Origin: an uncultured Bacteroidales bacterium
GTDB taxonomy: Bacteria > Bacteroidota > Bacteroidia > Bacteroidales > P3
Assembly: GCA_900316965.1 (NCBI GenBank)
Contig: ONEY01000008.1
Span: 16,033-80,032 of the forward strand
Reading direction: 5' to 3'
DNA: 64,000 nucleotides
Shown here: one piece after another, positions 33,814-41,874 of the stretch
How the letters are laid out: each line of letters starts with the position of its first letter
Numbering within the stretch: the stretch's first letter is position 1
The notes under the pieces: generated by a model
Databases searched by the model: none
What the model saw: the letters and a program-made list of their open reading frames with translations, nothing else
Told to the model about the DNA's origin: nothing
Translations under genes and position numbers: made by a program

Positions 33814-33849
33814 ATAAAAAACACCGAAATTTCTTTCGGTGTTTTTTTT
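33814..33849. terminator. bidirectional terminator
   Basis: AAAACACCGAAA pairs with TTTCGGTGTTTT, loop TTTC, with A and T runs outside. It serves the small basic protein gene on plus and the Nudix gene on minus. Confidence 0.88.
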
Positions 33850-33880
33850 GCTCTATAAAGTAAAACCAACTTATACGCCT

Positions 33881-34354
33881 CTATACCTGCAGTTCTTTAC
33901 CATCAAGTTTAGCAGCGACCAAATCATCGCCCTTATAAACCAATTTAAGGGAGAAAAAAGGTTGCGCAGGATCCATTATAAGACGAAGAAAGATCCGGTC
34001 ACCAGGCCACAAGGTGAGGTCGAAAAGACGTTCTTTGTCAATCCATTCCAAATCTCCCTCGTCGCAATCGGTTTCTTTACCTTCCCAGCGGTCAGCCGAG
34101 AAGAGATGCATGTACTCGCATGGCCAAATGTCGGAAATGAAAGTGACTATACCACGATAACGCCACGAAACAATATCGAGACCTGTCTCTTCTCGTACCT
34201 CGCGCAGCATACACTCATCGGGGCTCTCGTCGCCTTCGCACTTCCCTCCTACCCCTATCCACTTATCGTGCGAGGCATCGTTTTGTTTTTTAACACGATG
34301 TAGCATCAAATACTGGCCGCCGCGCTCAAGATAACACAAAGTCGTTTGCTTCAT
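33881..34354 (-). CDS. Nudix hydrolase, MutT-like
   Basis: 157 residues. The Nudix box is complete: GKCEGDESPDECMLREVREE followed by TGLDI, with the catalytic Glu residues. MLHRVKKQNDASHDKWIGVG upstream is typical of 8-oxo-dGTP diphosphatase-like members. It should cleave a nucleoside diphosphate linked to another group; cleaning of oxidised dGTP is a likely but unproven role. It ends at the shared terminator and starts about 105 nt beyond the kor genes. Confidence 0.88.
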   Translation of the reverse strand: MKQTTLCYLERGGQYLMLHRVKKQNDASHDKWIGVGGKCEGDESPDECMLREVREETGLDIVSWRYRGIVTFISDIWPCEYMHLFSADRWEGKETDCDEGDLEWIDKERLFDLTLWPGDRIFLRLIMDPAQPFFSLKLVYKGDDLVAAKLDGKELQV

Positions 34355-34405
34355 TTTCTATATCTTATAAATCGACATAATATATGGCCTTCCATGTAAT
34401 CTATA

Positions 34406-34435
34406 ATAGGCTGTACGCAACTGCGTACAGCCTAT
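34406..34435. terminator. perfect 14-bp inverted repeat after korC, probable terminator
   Basis: ATAGGCTGTACGCA and its exact reverse complement are separated by only 2 nt. It lies 25 nt beyond the korC stop. No long T-run follows, so an alternative is a mRNA 3'-end stabiliser. Confidence 0.6.
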
Positions 34436-34459
34436 CATAAATCAGTTTCAACTACTATA

Positions 34460-35011
34460 TTAGAGTGTGAAAACTGGCTCTATAAGGCTCTTTCCAAGCT
34501 CAATAGCCTCTTCATTCTGAGGAATGAGGGCGTGGTGACGAGCGGGGAGAGATTTCTCGAGACCTTTATGGATAAACTCGCTTCCAACAATAGGTTTCAG
34601 TTTAAGGAAGCCACCAAGGACGATCATATTGAAAACCTTAGCAATACCTTTTTCTGTTGCCTTCTCAGTTGCGGGAATCTTATAGATATTGATATCACGA
34701 CGAGTAGGCTCGTGGGTAATACCATTGGGGTCGTAAATCAGCATACCACCAGGTTTTACGCTCTTTTCAAATTTGTCAAGCGACTGCTGGTTGAGGACAA
34801 TAGCGGTGTCGAATTTGCTGATGATAGGTGAGGAGATACGCTCGTCGCTGACAATAACAGTAACATTGGCTGTACCACCACGCTGCTCAGGACCGTAGGA
34901 TGGCATCCAGAGCACTTCTTTATCTTCCATAACGCCAGAGTAGGCAAGGATTTTACCCATCGAGAGGACACCCTGACCACCAAAACCGGCGATGATTATT
35001 TCTTCAGTCAT
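34460..35011 (-). CDS. korC: 2-oxoacid:ferredoxin oxidoreductase gamma subunit
   Basis: 183 residues from the ATG at 35011 (MTEEIIIAGFGGQGVLSMGK); the upstream in-frame extension is repeat-like spacer. AGFGGQGV is the family hallmark; PSYGPEQRGG and VLGGFLKL also fit. It belongs to the four-part enzyme that makes or splits 2-oxoglutarate or branched-chain 2-oxoacids with CoA and ferredoxin in anaerobes. The order of transcription is ferredoxin, alpha, beta, gamma. The substrate (2-oxoglutarate or 2-oxoisovalerate) cannot be fixed from sequence. Confidence 0.92.
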   Translation of the reverse strand: MTEEIIIAGFGGQGVLSMGKILAYSGVMEDKEVLWMPSYGPEQRGGTANVTVIVSDERISSPIISKFDTAIVLNQQSLDKFEKSVKPGGMLIYDPNGITHEPTRRDINIYKIPATEKATEKGIAKVFNMIVLGGFLKLKPIVGSEFIHKGLEKSLPARHHALIPQNEEAIELGKSLIEPVFTL

Positions 35012-35060
35012 TTTTTTTAAGGTTTTAAGGGTTTGAAAGGTCGAAAGGGTTGAATGCTCA
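35012..35060 (-). repeat. degenerate ACCTTT repeats before korC
   Basis: On the minus strand the spacer reads CAACCCTTTCGACCTTTCAA, then ACCCTTAAAACCTTAAAAAA, just before the ATG. The CCTT element recurs four times at 9-10 nt steps. A similar run precedes korB. Confidence 0.55.
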
Positions 35061-35095
35061 TATACATTCTCACTCTTTTCCCTTAACAAAATGAT

Positions 35096-35875
35096 TTATT
35101 TTTTAACAATTTCACCGTCAACTTTGATGTCTCCAAGAGGATATTGCGGGAACATGTTTTCTTCCATCCACTTGTTGGCCTGAACCGGGGTCATCTTCCA
35201 TCCTGAGTTGCAGCTGGAGACGATTTCCACAAAGCTAACACCTTTTTCAAGTTTCTGATTCTCGAAAGCTTTCTTGAGGGCAGCTTTGGTTTTGCGGACA
35301 TTGGCGGGTGTATGGACACTCTGACGAGTGACATAATATGTACCGGGAAGTTGAGCAAGCAGCTCGGTCACCTGGAAGGGCCAGCCATTGAGCTTCTGGT
35401 CACGACCATAAGGTGTGGTAGCGGTCTTCATGCCAAGAAGAGTGGTAGGAGCCATCTGACCACCGGTCATACCATAAATAGCGTTGTTAATGAAAATCAT
35501 AGTGATGTTCTCGCCACGGTTGCAAGCATGAATTGTCTCTGCTGTACCAATAGCAGCGAGGTCACCATCACCCTGATATGTGAAGACATAGAGATCAGGG
35601 TTGAGACGCTTGATAGCAGTAGCTACAGCGGGAGCGCGGCCGTGAGCAGCCTCCTGGAAGTCTACATCAAGGTAATTATAAGCCAAAACGGAGCATCCGA
35701 CAGGTGATACACCGACGGTTTTGTCCTGAATGCCGAGTTCCTCTATTACTTCGGCAACGAGACGGTGTGCAGTGCCGTGACCACAACCAGGGCAGTAGTG
35801 CATTACATTTTCCGTCAGAACATTGGATTTTTTGTAAACCAGATTCTCAGGTTTTACTATATCTAAATTTGACAT
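35096..35875 (-). CDS. korB: 2-oxoacid:ferredoxin oxidoreductase beta subunit (TPP-binding)
   Basis: 259 residues. Seen: HYCPGCGHGTAHRLVAEVIE (N-terminal motif), GVSPVGCSVLAYNY, HGRAPAVATAIKRLNP, and YQGDGDLAAIGTAE with IFINNAIYGMTGGQMAPTTL, the thiamine diphosphate-binding GDG...NN motif. Together with the alpha subunit it forms the thiamine active site where the 2-oxoacid is decarboxylated. The genes are spaced by 75-84 nt, each spacer carrying ACCTTT-type repeats. Confidence 0.94.
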   Translation of the reverse strand: MSNLDIVKPENLVYKKSNVLTENVMHYCPGCGHGTAHRLVAEVIEELGIQDKTVGVSPVGCSVLAYNYLDVDFQEAAHGRAPAVATAIKRLNPDLYVFTYQGDGDLAAIGTAETIHACNRGENITMIFINNAIYGMTGGQMAPTTLLGMKTATTPYGRDQKLNGWPFQVTELLAQLPGTYYVTRQSVHTPANVRKTKAALKKAFENQKLEKGVSFVEIVSSCNSGWKMTPVQANKWMEENMFPQYPLGDIKVDGEIVKK

Positions 35876-35925
35876 TTTTTCTGAAGTTTAAAGGTTTTGA
35901 AGTTAAAAGGTTTAAGGATTTGGTC
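35876..35925 (-). repeat. degenerate CCTTTAAACTT repeats before korB
   Basis: On the minus strand: CCTTAAACCTTTTAACTTCA followed by AAACCTTTAAACTTCAG, then A-run and ATG. The unit is a variant of that found before korC. Confidence 0.55.
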
Positions 35926-35950
35926 TGTAAGCCTTCGTGAACTTCTAAAC

Positions 35951-37048
35951 TTATTTTATGATTTTGTTTTCCATTGCTTCAAGGACCTCTTCGGGAGTGG
36001 GGATGATACCACCAAAACGACCGTAATGTTCGATAGGAATCTTGCAGTCAGCGGCAAGTTTAACATCCTCAATCATCTGACCGGCACTCATCTCAACGCA
36101 AAGCATACCCTTTACGCGCTTTGCCAGTTCGGCGATTTGTTTGCTCGGGAAGGGATATAGAGTGATCGGACGGAGCAGACCAACTTTAAGACCCTTTTCA
36201 CGGGCAAGCTCCATAGACTTCATGCAAATACGTGCGGAAGTACCATAAGAAACGAAAATATAGTCGGCATCGTCGCAGTTGAGGGCCTCATAACGAACCT
36301 CTTTCTCTTTCATCTCAGCATATTTAGCCTGAAGTTTCTGGTTGAAGACTTCCTGACGAGAAGATTCGAGCTCAAGTGAAGTAATGATGTTATGACCACG
36401 AGAAGCGGGTTTACCCCATGTGCCCCAAGGTGCATTGGCACGGCGCTCTTCCTCAGTCCAACGAGGAACATTGTCGCGTGTATAGCATTTCTCCATGCAC
36501 TGGCCAATAGCGCCATCGGTGAGGATGAGGACAGGGTTACGATATTTGAATGCGATGTCCCAAGCGTCGAAAACGAAATCGTACATTTCCTGAACCGACG
36601 AAGGAGCCAGGACATAGAGCTGGTAGTCACCATGTCCACCACCTTTGGTGCTCTGGAAATAGTCGCTCTGAGCAGGCTGGATAGTACCCAGACCGGGGCC
36701 ACCGCGCATAGCATTCATAATAACGCAAGGAATTTCAGCGCCAGCAAGATAGGTAAGACCTTCTGCCATCAGAGAAATTCCAGGTGAAGATGAGGAGGTG
36801 GCAACCTTCTTGCCAGTGGCAGCACCGCCATAAACCATATTGATAGAAGCAAGCTCTGACTCGGCCTGAAGAACAACCATACCAGTGTAGTTATCACCTT
36901 TTGGGTCCCAAGGACGTTCGGCCATAAGCGTTTCCATAACCTCTGACTGCGGAGTGATAGGATAGCCAAAATAGCCGTCCGCACCGCTGGCAATCATAGC
37001 GCGGGCAATAGCCTCATTGCCCTTCATTAATTTCAGTTCTTTTGCCAT
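35951..37048 (-). CDS. korA: 2-oxoacid:ferredoxin oxidoreductase alpha subunit
   Basis: 365 residues. Seen: MKGNEAIARAMIASGADGYFGYPITPQSE (start of the pyrimidine-binding domain), ASSSPGISLMAEGLTYLAG, RGGPGLGTIQPAQSDYFQ, and LRPITLYPFPSKQIAELA near the C-terminus. The closest named group by pattern is KorA/VorB. It pairs with the beta subunit. It starts 21 nt after the ferredoxin subunit gene. Confidence 0.94.
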   Translation of the reverse strand: MAKELKLMKGNEAIARAMIASGADGYFGYPITPQSEVMETLMAERPWDPKGDNYTGMVVLQAESELASINMVYGGAATGKKVATSSSSPGISLMAEGLTYLAGAEIPCVIMNAMRGGPGLGTIQPAQSDYFQSTKGGGHGDYQLYVLAPSSVQEMYDFVFDAWDIAFKYRNPVLILTDGAIGQCMEKCYTRDNVPRWTEEERRANAPWGTWGKPASRGHNIITSLELESSRQEVFNQKLQAKYAEMKEKEVRYEALNCDDADYIFVSYGTSARICMKSMELAREKGLKVGLLRPITLYPFPSKQIAELAKRVKGMLCVEMSAGQMIEDVKLAADCKIPIEHYGRFGGIIPTPEEVLEAMENKIIK

Positions 37049-37069
37049 TTTATGATTCTTTTTACTTGT

Positions 37070-37288
37070 TTAACATTTAACTTTGTAGACGGATATAACA
37101 CCATCCGGGCAAACGATAGCGCATGAAGCGCAACCGATGCAGTTGTCGTTGACGGTATGGGTGTAATTGTAACCCTTACCATTTACATTTTTCGATAACT
37201 CGATGCAATGCATGGGGCAAGCCTCAAGGCAAACACCGCAACCTTTGCAGCGCTCGGTATCGATAACTATTTGTCCTTTAAATGCCAT
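37070..37288 (-). CDS. korD: 2-oxoacid:ferredoxin oxidoreductase delta subunit (2x[4Fe-4S])
   Basis: 72 residues. Two cluster motifs are present: CKGCGVCLEACP (about 14-25) and CIGCASCAIVCP (about 51-62). It carries electrons from the active site to ferredoxin. First gene of the kor operon, with a -7 box about 60 nt upstream. Confidence 0.94.
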   Translation of the reverse strand: MAFKGQIVIDTERCKGCGVCLEACPMHCIELSKNVNGKGYNYTHTVNDNCIGCASCAIVCPDGVISVYKVKC

Positions 37289-37345
37289 AGTTTTAGTTTT
37301 ATATGATTAATATTTATTGTTAAAGATTATTCTCTAATAGGACTG

Positions 37346-37353
37346 CAAAGATA
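37346..37353 (-). promoter_or_regulatory. -7 box of the kor operon
   Basis: TATCTTTG followed by GCAGTCC on the minus strand, 58 nt before the korD ATG. No clear -33 element. Confidence 0.55.
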
Positions 37354-37721
37354 CACTTTTTTTTTGGAATAATAATATTTTAAAAAAGATTAAAATTGTC
37401 ATATCTCTAAAACAACCACTTTTTCAGCAAGTAATCAACATGTTATAAAACAAAAAAAAGAACTCTTACATTTCATTACTGCAACAACCAAAAATTAGAT
37501 ATATACTGAATGCAAAAAATAAGGCTATTCCTCAACAACATCAATATTCTTATATATCTGGTCCATTATTGTTCGATACCACTCAAAGAAAATGGTAAAC
37601 AACAGACAACAAGACACTTCCTATCCAGCAGCTCAACTTCTTTTTTTGAAAAATAAAACATTAAAAAATCAAAAAAAACAATAAAAGAGAGCTTAGTGAA
37701 ACTAAAGAATAAAAAAAATCG

Positions 37722-37729
37722 TATTTTTG
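37722..37729 (+). promoter_or_regulatory. -7 box of the DUF1573 gene
   Basis: TATTTTTG followed by GCATAATT, 43 nt before the ATG. No clear -33 element. Confidence 0.55.
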
Positions 37730-37772
37730 CATAATTAAAATCAGACAAGAACAATCAAAAAATCATTTTATC

Positions 37773-38174
37773 ATGAAGAAGTTCATTTTGTTAAGTTTTT
37801 TTGTGAGCATGGCTTTTGCAACCATTAACGCTCAAACAACAACCCCCAAAGAACAACCCGCCGACGGTCCGAAAATTACGTTCTCCGAACAGGAACACAA
37901 CTACGGCAACATCCAAAAAGGAGGCGATGGAAATTGTGAATTCGTCTTTACTAACGAAGGCAACGAACCTCTCATTCTGAGCAACGTAAAAGCTAGCTGT
38001 GGCTGTACCACACCATCATGGACCAAAGAACCCATCATGCCAGGCAAAACCGGCAGCATCAAGGTGCGCTACAACACAAACAACATCGGCAGCTTCAACA
38101 AGACCATCACCGTTACAAGCAACGCCGTAAACAGTCCCAGAATAGTTCTGAAAATCAAAGGTAAAGTAGAATAA
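37773..38174 (+). CDS. DUF1573 exported protein
   Basis: 133 residues. Signal peptide ending INAQ, then a single ASH/PapD-like beta domain with ITFSEQEHNYGNIQKGGDG, FTNEGNEPLILSNVKASCGC and ITVTSNAVNSP. The conserved CGC (in SCGCTTP) is the DUF1573 hallmark. Role unknown; the family is abundant in the Bacteroidota envelope. An aminotransferase gene begins 25 nt downstream. Confidence 0.9.
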   Translation: MKKFILLSFFVSMAFATINAQTTTPKEQPADGPKITFSEQEHNYGNIQKGGDGNCEFVFTNEGNEPLILSNVKASCGCTTPSWTKEPIMPGKTGSIKVRYNTNNIGSFNKTITVTSNAVNSPRIVLKIKGKVE

Positions 38175-38199
38175 TTTCACAACACTAAACCCTTCAATA

Positions 38200-39417
38200 A
38201 TGCCACAGATATCCCATAAAGGACTCGAATTGCCTCAGTCGGCAATACGTAAGCTTGTCCCCTTCTCCGATGCGGCTAAAGAACGCGGAGTCCATGTTTA
38301 CCACCTCAATATTGGCCAACCCGACATCGAGACTCCCAAAGGCGCTCTCAAAGCTTTGGCCGAAACAGCCGGAGAACTGCCACAATGGAAAGGTGTGCTG
38401 GAATACAGCCACTCCGCTGGTATCCCCAGCTATCGCCGCGCTCTGTGCAACTACTACCATCGCCATGGTATCGACGTCACACCCAACCAAATAATCGTCA
38501 CCACCGGCGGTAGCGAAGCACTACAAATGGCTTTCACAGTTTGTCTTAACCCTGGCGACGAAATCATAATCCCAGAACCTTACTACACCAATTACAACAC
38601 CTTCGCCAAACTGTGCGACGCAAAAATTGTAACCATCCCCAGCGACATCAAGACAGGCTTCGCCCTGCCTCCCATCGAAGATTTCGAAAAGGTAATAACT
38701 CCTCGCACTAAAGCCATCATGATATGCAACCCCAACAACCCCACGGGCTACCTCTACACCCACGAGGAGTTGCTTAAAGTTGCCGGATTGGTCAAAAAAT
38801 ACGACCTCTACCTTTTCGCCGACGAAGTATACCGTGAGTTTTGCTACGATGGCAACAAACATTTCAGCGTGATGCAGCTCGAAGGTCTTGAGCGCAACAC
38901 TATCCTCTTCGACTCTGTATCTAAACGTTATAGCGCATGCGGCGCACGCGTAGGATGCTTGGTAACCCGCAACAGCGAGGTATACGCCATAGCTATGCGC
39001 CTTGCCCAGGCCCGCCTCTCCCCTCCTAGCTTTGGACAAATTTTCGCCGAGGCTGCCGTTGACACACCTCAAGAGTATTTCGACAAAGTTGAGGCTGAGT
39101 ATGTGGCTCGCCGCAATGTCATCGTCGAAGGCATCAACAAAATACCCGGTTGCTTCTGCCCAATGCCGAAGGGCGCTTTCTACACCGTCATCGACCTGCC
39201 TGTCGACGACAGCGATAAGTTCTGCCAGTGGCTGCTCACCGATTTCAACTACAACGGTGCTACCGTCATGCTAGCACCCGCCACAGGTTTCTATGTGGAT
39301 CCCGAACGCGGCCGCCATCAAGCACGCATCACCTACTGCTTGTGTAAAGAAGACCTCCGTGCAGCTGTCAAATGTCTCGAAGAGGCTCTGAAAGTTTACC
39401 CCGGCAGAACACGCTAA
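38200..39417 (+). CDS. PLP-dependent aminotransferase, class I/II
   Basis: 405 residues. Fold type I aminotransferase: LNIGQPDIETPKG near the N-terminus, YSHSAGIPSYRRAL, TTGGSEALQMAF (phosphate-binding loop), CNPNNPTGYLYTHEEL, LFADEVYREF (Asp for the pyridine nitrogen), and SVSKRYSACGARVG with the PLP lysine, plus a C-terminal RITYCL with the substrate Arg. The group contains aspartate and aromatic aminotransferases, so the exact amino acid is open. Terminator 14 nt after the stop. Confidence 0.9.
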   Translation: MPQISHKGLELPQSAIRKLVPFSDAAKERGVHVYHLNIGQPDIETPKGALKALAETAGELPQWKGVLEYSHSAGIPSYRRALCNYYHRHGIDVTPNQIIVTTGGSEALQMAFTVCLNPGDEIIIPEPYYTNYNTFAKLCDAKIVTIPSDIKTGFALPPIEDFEKVITPRTKAIMICNPNNPTGYLYTHEELLKVAGLVKKYDLYLFADEVYREFCYDGNKHFSVMQLEGLERNTILFDSVSKRYSACGARVGCLVTRNSEVYAIAMRLAQARLSPPSFGQIFAEAAVDTPQEYFDKVEAEYVARRNVIVEGINKIPGCFCPMPKGAFYTVIDLPVDDSDKFCQWLLTDFNYNGATVMLAPATGFYVDPERGRHQARITYCLCKEDLRAAVKCLEEALKVYPGRTR

Positions 39418-39432
39418 TCTGCGAAATAATAC

Positions 39433-39470
39433 ACAAAAAAGTGGAAGGATTTCTCCTTCCACTTTGTGTT
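39433..39470 (+). terminator. terminator after the aminotransferase gene
   Basis: AAGTGGAAGGA (39439-39449) pairs with TCCTTCCACTT (39454-39464); ACAC/GTGT extend the stem, with a loop of TTTC. Confidence 0.85.
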
Positions 39471-39536
39471 TATAGCGATATTAGTCTCACCTTGTCAAAG
39501 GAAAATCAAAAAAGCCATTCCCATCCAAACAGCTAA

Positions 39537-39989
39537 ATGAGAAAAGTCGTTCTTTTTATTATAATTGTCTGCTGCATTACCGACTCCGCCTCTGCTCAAA
39601 CAGCGGTAGTAAGCGGTGGCGGAAGCGCCACAAATAATAATTATAACCTAAGTTACAGCATTGGACAACTGGCCACCCAAAGCGCCAGCACAACAATATC
39701 TAACCTCAACGAAGGGGTGTTGCAACCTCTAGTAGTTCAATCCATTGGAATGGATGAAAAAGAAGAATTGGAACAAATGTCTGTATTCCCCAACCCTACC
39801 AGCAACGGCATAACCATAAGACGCAACTCATGCGAAAAAAGTCTCATACAGATTTATAACATTGACGGACTACTGATCCACGAAACATTGTGGGACAGCA
39901 GTGAGAAAACTCTCGATCTTACAAATTATCCTAAAGGAATTTACATAATAAAAACAAGCCACAATTCTTATAAAATCACTAAACAATGA
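39537..39989 (+). CDS. small T9SS type A cargo protein
   Basis: 150 residues. Signal peptide ending SASA, a short body with VVSGGGSATNNNYNLSYSIG, then a complete type A sorting domain from about residue 80: MSVFPNPTSNGITI, IQIYNIDGLLIHE, NYPKGIYIIKT and a basic end. The body of about 55 residues repeats a form common before such domains and is too short for an enzyme. The stop overlaps the next start by ATGA, so the two proteins are made together. Confidence 0.85.
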   Translation: MRKVVLFIIIVCCITDSASAQTAVVSGGGSATNNNYNLSYSIGQLATQSASTTISNLNEGVLQPLVVQSIGMDEKEELEQMSVFPNPTSNGITIRRNSCEKSLIQIYNIDGLLIHETLWDSSEKTLDLTNYPKGIYIIKTSHNSYKITKQ

Positions 39990-41260
39990 GACGACTAACT
40001 TTATTGCTTTTATTCGTCGTAACGACGATCAACATGATGTGCGCTCAAGTTCCACAGGGATTCACCTATCAGGCCATAGTGCGTAATAACGACGGCACAA
40101 CTATAGCCAACAGTCAAGTGAGCGTACGCATCGAACTCGTACATGGTTCCGCCAACGGAACGGTACAATACGCTGAGAACCACAGTCCTTTAACCGATGC
40201 CAACGGCCTGTTTACAATAGTAATAGGGGACGGTGTGCCACTGGTGAACTGCCTTTTTTCCGATTGTATCAACTGGGCTGTGGGGCCTTGGTTTCTCACA
40301 ACACGCATTGATCCTACAGGTGGAAACAGTTACACTCTTGTCACCACACAACAACTGATGTCTGTGCCCTACGCTCTCTATGCCGCCAATGCGGGCAGTG
40401 CAGTACAAATCCGTGACAGCGTGGTAGTCTATATCCGTGACAGCATCGTATACGACACCATAGACACATATTCCTACGACAGCCATCCCTCCGATGTCAC
40501 TGGCGCCTTGCCTGGAGTATTCAGTATTTCGCCCGCCAATAGAATTTGTTTCTCTAAAGGCAATCTGCAATACAAAGCCTGCACCAATACATGGCGCTTC
40601 GCAGAGCATCAATGGGACATGGTCGGTACAGCCAATATGTACATTTCTGCCGAAGACACACTTTGGATTGATCTCTTCGGATACGGTGCCAGCGGCTACA
40701 GCCAAAAATATCCTTATATGCACAGCACCTCATCGTCGTCCTATCCCATAGTGCCTATCAGCACAACAGGCTACGACTGGGGCGTGAATAACGCCATAAG
40801 CAACGGAGGCGACAGCGCCGGTCTATGGCGCACTCTGACGTCAAGCGAATGGTATTACATCCTCCAACAACGAACCAACGCAGTATCGCTTAGAGCATTA
40901 GCCACAGTGGCAGGAATGCCCGGTGTAATTCTTTTGCCAGACAACTGGACCGCCGTTCCAAACATAGGCATCAATCATGAGGCTTCTAACTACGTCACCA
41001 ACATATACAATGTGACACAATGGAACATACTTCAAAACAATGGCGCAGTTTTTTTGCCAGCAGCCGGAGAACGAGAGGACAACACGATTAGCAATGTAGG
41101 AATAAAATGCTGCTATTGGTCTTCATCCTACAGCACATCGTCAGGAGCCTATCGTTTTCATACCGACGTTCCATCTTCAATGCCGTATAAGTTCAATCAT
41201 ATAAACAACTACATAGGATGTTCCGTCCGTTTGATACACGATATCACGGAACTACCATAG
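39986..41260 (+). CDS. surface protein with FISUMP-like C-terminal domain
   Basis: 424 residues with signal peptide ending MCAQ. The N-terminal domain (about 20-135) reads QVPQGFTYQAIVRNNDGTTI, SPLTDANGLFTIVIGDG, LMSVPYALYAANA, a domain frequent in surface proteins of Bacteroidota. A linker with the repeat IRDSVVVY / IRDSIVYDT follows, then a C-terminal domain (about 165-424) with ICFSKGNLQYKACTNTWRFA, WRTLTSSEWYYIL and CYWSSSYSTSSGAY, which resembles the FISUMP/paralogous-domain group. No sorting domain is seen at its end. Function unknown; its partner is the small T9SS protein upstream. Confidence 0.8.
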   Translation: MRRLTLLLLFVVTTINMMCAQVPQGFTYQAIVRNNDGTTIANSQVSVRIELVHGSANGTVQYAENHSPLTDANGLFTIVIGDGVPLVNCLFSDCINWAVGPWFLTTRIDPTGGNSYTLVTTQQLMSVPYALYAANAGSAVQIRDSVVVYIRDSIVYDTIDTYSYDSHPSDVTGALPGVFSISPANRICFSKGNLQYKACTNTWRFAEHQWDMVGTANMYISAEDTLWIDLFGYGASGYSQKYPYMHSTSSSSYPIVPISTTGYDWGVNNAISNGGDSAGLWRTLTSSEWYYILQQRTNAVSLRALATVAGMPGVILLPDNWTAVPNIGINHEASNYVTNIYNVTQWNILQNNGAVFLPAAGEREDNTISNVGIKCCYWSSSYSTSSGAYRFHTDVPSSMPYKFNHINNYIGCSVRLIHDITELP

Positions 41261-41312
41261 AATAGGTATAGTTGGACAAATCTTTTCAAACAACATCTTT
41301 CAATAAAACAAG

Positions 41313-41344
41313 AAAAGGAAGATCACCAAATCTTCCTTTTTTTG
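41313..41344 (+). terminator. terminator after the FISUMP-like gene
   Basis: AAAAGGAAGAT (41313-41323) pairs with ATCTTCCTTTT (41330-41340), loop CACCAA, then T-run. Confidence 0.88.
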
Positions 41345-41388
41345 TATTTACAAGCAAAATAAATTAGTTCTTAGCTCGTTATAAAAAC

Positions 41389-41862
41389 ATGACACGAGAA
41401 GAAAAACGAGTAAAAGTAATCAACGCCTGCATTGCCCATCAGCAGCACATTGCAAATGTGGCCAAACAAGAGATGGACTCAGCGCAACAGCAGAGCAACG
41501 AATATGGTGCCAATGTTGATCGCTACGACAGCTACCGTACCAAGATGATGCGAGCACGCGATATGTACGCCAAGCAACTCAGCAACGCCAACGCCAGCCT
41601 GCGATATCTGCAAGAGGCTCTACGTATGAAACCCTTCGACAAAGCCGAACACGGAGCAATAGTTATTACCGACAAGCAACGCTTCTTCCTCAGCATCGGT
41701 GCCGGCAAATTCGTTGTCAACGACAGCGAGTCGCCTACAGGTATGCAATACTACTTCGCTGTCAGCGCTCAAACCCCTATCTACCTTGCCATTAAAGGCA
41801 AAAACATCGGAGATAGTTTTATCGTAAACGGCATTGTCCAAACTATCAAGGAAATATATTAG
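41389..41862 (+). CDS. GreA/GreB-like protein of the divergent Bacteroidota type
   Basis: 157 residues. An N-terminal coiled coil (about 5-80, rich in Gln, Met and Arg, with DSYRTKMMRARDMYAKQL) is followed by a compact domain with EHGAIVITDKQRFFLSIGAG, YYFAVSAQTPIYLAIKGKN and GDSFIVNGIVQTIKEIY, close in layout to the C-terminal domain of GreA. The acidic GreA tip motif is missing, so it may bind polymerase in another way. It lies 12 nt before the sialidase gene. Confidence 0.65.
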   Translation: MTREEKRVKVINACIAHQQHIANVAKQEMDSAQQQSNEYGANVDRYDSYRTKMMRARDMYAKQLSNANASLRYLQEALRMKPFDKAEHGAIVITDKQRFFLSIGAGKFVVNDSESPTGMQYYFAVSAQTPIYLAIKGKNIGDSFIVNGIVQTIKEIY

Positions 41863-41874
41863 CCACTCCATAAT

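Larger units (their letters stand above)
37289..37772. other. 484-nt AT-rich divergent intergenic region
   Basis: It separates the kor operon (minus) from the DUF1573 gene (plus). A -7 box for each side is seen, at 37346 and 37722. The middle is low-complexity A/T; open frames there are not convincing genes. Confidence 0.6.

Noticed and set aside
37566..37754. 62-codon minus-strand ORF between korD and the DUF1573 gene
   Set aside because: Phe-rich translation of A-runs; it covers the DUF1573 promoter.
41389..41862. True GreA paralogue
   Set aside because: The C-terminal shape fits but the acidic tip motif of GreA is absent, so it is listed only as Gre-like.
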